In this document: piece by piece, positions 63,124-64,000 of the stretch
How positions within the stretch are numbered: position 1 is the first letter of the stretch
Layout of the letters: each line of letters starts with the position of its first letter
NCBI GenBank assembly: GCA_001466705.2
Contig: LATX02000195.1
Coordinates: 372,001 to 436,000 of the forward strand
Length of the DNA stretch: 64,000 nt
Direction: 5' to 3'
Origin: Moniliophthora roreri
Lineage: Eukaryota > Basidiomycota > Agaricomycetes > Agaricales > Marasmiaceae
The notes under the pieces: generated by a model
The model's input: only the letters and a program-made list of their open reading frames with translations
Databases searched by the model: none
What the model was told of the DNA's origin: nothing
Program-made: the position numbers and the translations under genes

Positions 63124-64000
63124 TATGCACGATGTAGCATTTCTGCATCAGTGAGTCAAGTCAGATGGTGAACTTCATTGACTTTGTGAATAGAGTGAAC
63201 TTCATTTTATCTTATTCTGAGCATTAAAAAGTATTTTAATTGTGTACTATCATAGACTACAGAGAAAATGAAATATTGTACATACCAATGTTGGTGGTTC
63301 GGATTTGAGAGCGGAAGGTGTTTACGTGGGTAAGTGGATGAGTAAGAATCTGACAAGTGCTGAAAACCACTGCAAGCGCCTGTCCAGAGTAACCCTAATC
63401 AAATATTTGATTAGGGTTACTCTGGACAGGCGCTTGCAGTGGTTTTCAGCACTTGTCAGATTCTTACTCATCCACTTACCCACGTAAACACCTTCCGCTC
63501 TCAAATCCGAACCACCAACATTGGTATGTACAATATTTCATTTTCTCTGTAGTCTATGATAGTACACAATTAAAATACTTTTTAATGCTCAGAATAAGAT
63601 AAAATGAAGTTCACTCTATTCACAAAGTCAATGAAGTTCACCATCTGACTTGACTCACTGATGCAGAAATGCTACATCGTGCATAATGAGCACACCTGGC
63701 CTATCACTCAAAGCTAGCCCGGAGAAGTTGCATAATCCAAGCGTGTTACGATTTCTAGATGTGGAGGCCATGGTTGAGAGTGATAATGAGCAGGAATGGG
63801 AATCCGAGGGCGAGGAGGATGATGGTACATGTACATTTATGTCTTTTAATGCAACAATCAAATCAACATTCAGCAGCCTGTTTTATTGATGATACAGATC
63901 CCCAGGTTCAATCTTTAGTGCCGAATCCATTGTATACTTTTCAGGAAACATCTGTCAAAGATGAAGCCATATATCTTGAAGAGATTGCTAAGAGATGGCG
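62809..64000. repeat. Perfect palindrome centred between 63404 and 63405, arms at least 596 bp
   Basis: The sequence right of 63404 is the reverse complement of that on the left, with no spacer and no mismatch noticed up to the window end; the centre reads CTAATCAAATATTTGATTAG. The right arm therefore repeats the KOW gene start on the plus strand (63686 on). Probably a foldback assembly or sequencing artefact at a contig end, though a genuine palindrome is possible. Confidence 0.9.

Overview
The window is nuclear DNA from a fungus, most likely a mushroom-forming basidiomycete (Agaricomycetes) with a large, repeat-rich genome. Three things point there: a cluster of MEROPS I66-type (cospin / Lentinula inhibitor-like) serine protease inhibitors with short 45-60 nt introns, decayed JmjC-like and KOW-motif genes of the kind common in mushroom genomes, and Ty3/gypsy elements whose integrase ends in a chromodomain. 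The species cannot be named from sequence alone. Ten single N characters mark joins between assembly contigs, often between non-identical or overlapping copies of one repeat, so copy number and order in the repeat-rich part should be treated with care.

Region 1 (1-7,893) is a host region: three tandem, minus-strand I66 inhibitor genes (953-1543, 3505-4115, 6548-7152), each with four exons and a TATATAA box upstream. They sit in a segmentally duplicated unit that also carries non-coding repeat blocks and, in one unit, a truncated family-GH105 glycoside hydrolase relic. Region 2 (7,894-18,819) is a 10.9 kb insertion in the third unit, bounded by 19-bp terminal inverted repeats and nearly free of CpG. 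It contains a MITE with related ends, subterminal GGTTATAAC-type repeats and several decayed repeat copies, but no recognisable transposase. Its right flank (18,820-19,284) is the resumed host unit and has lost all 21 CpGs that its paralogue at 2,789-3,099 retains.

Region 3 (19,286-48,858) holds four copies of one Ty3/gypsy chromovirus family (working name Gyp1): three on the plus strand, partly chained through LTRs, and one truncated copy on the minus strand facing them. Region 4 (48,859-53,817) is a decayed host gene with a JmjC-like domain. Region 5 (53,818-62,261) is a second, younger chromovirus family (Gyp2) with intact gag and pol. Region 6 (62,263-64,000) is a KOW-motif gene relic that runs into a perfect palindrome reaching the window end.

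Gyp1 and Gyp2 share a layout: LTR; an 11-nt primer-binding site complementary to the predicted 5' end of the element's own RNA (Tf1-type self-priming); gag with one CCHC knuckle; a G GGT TTT stop frameshift site with a stem that covaries between families; pol (protease, RT, RNase H, integrase, chromodomain); then, in the env position, two overlapping reading frames. ORF3 encodes a second zinc-knuckle protein. ORF4 lies in the +1 frame over its 3' half. Both frames are conserved at protein level between the two families. This dual-coding module is the best candidate here for something undescribed.
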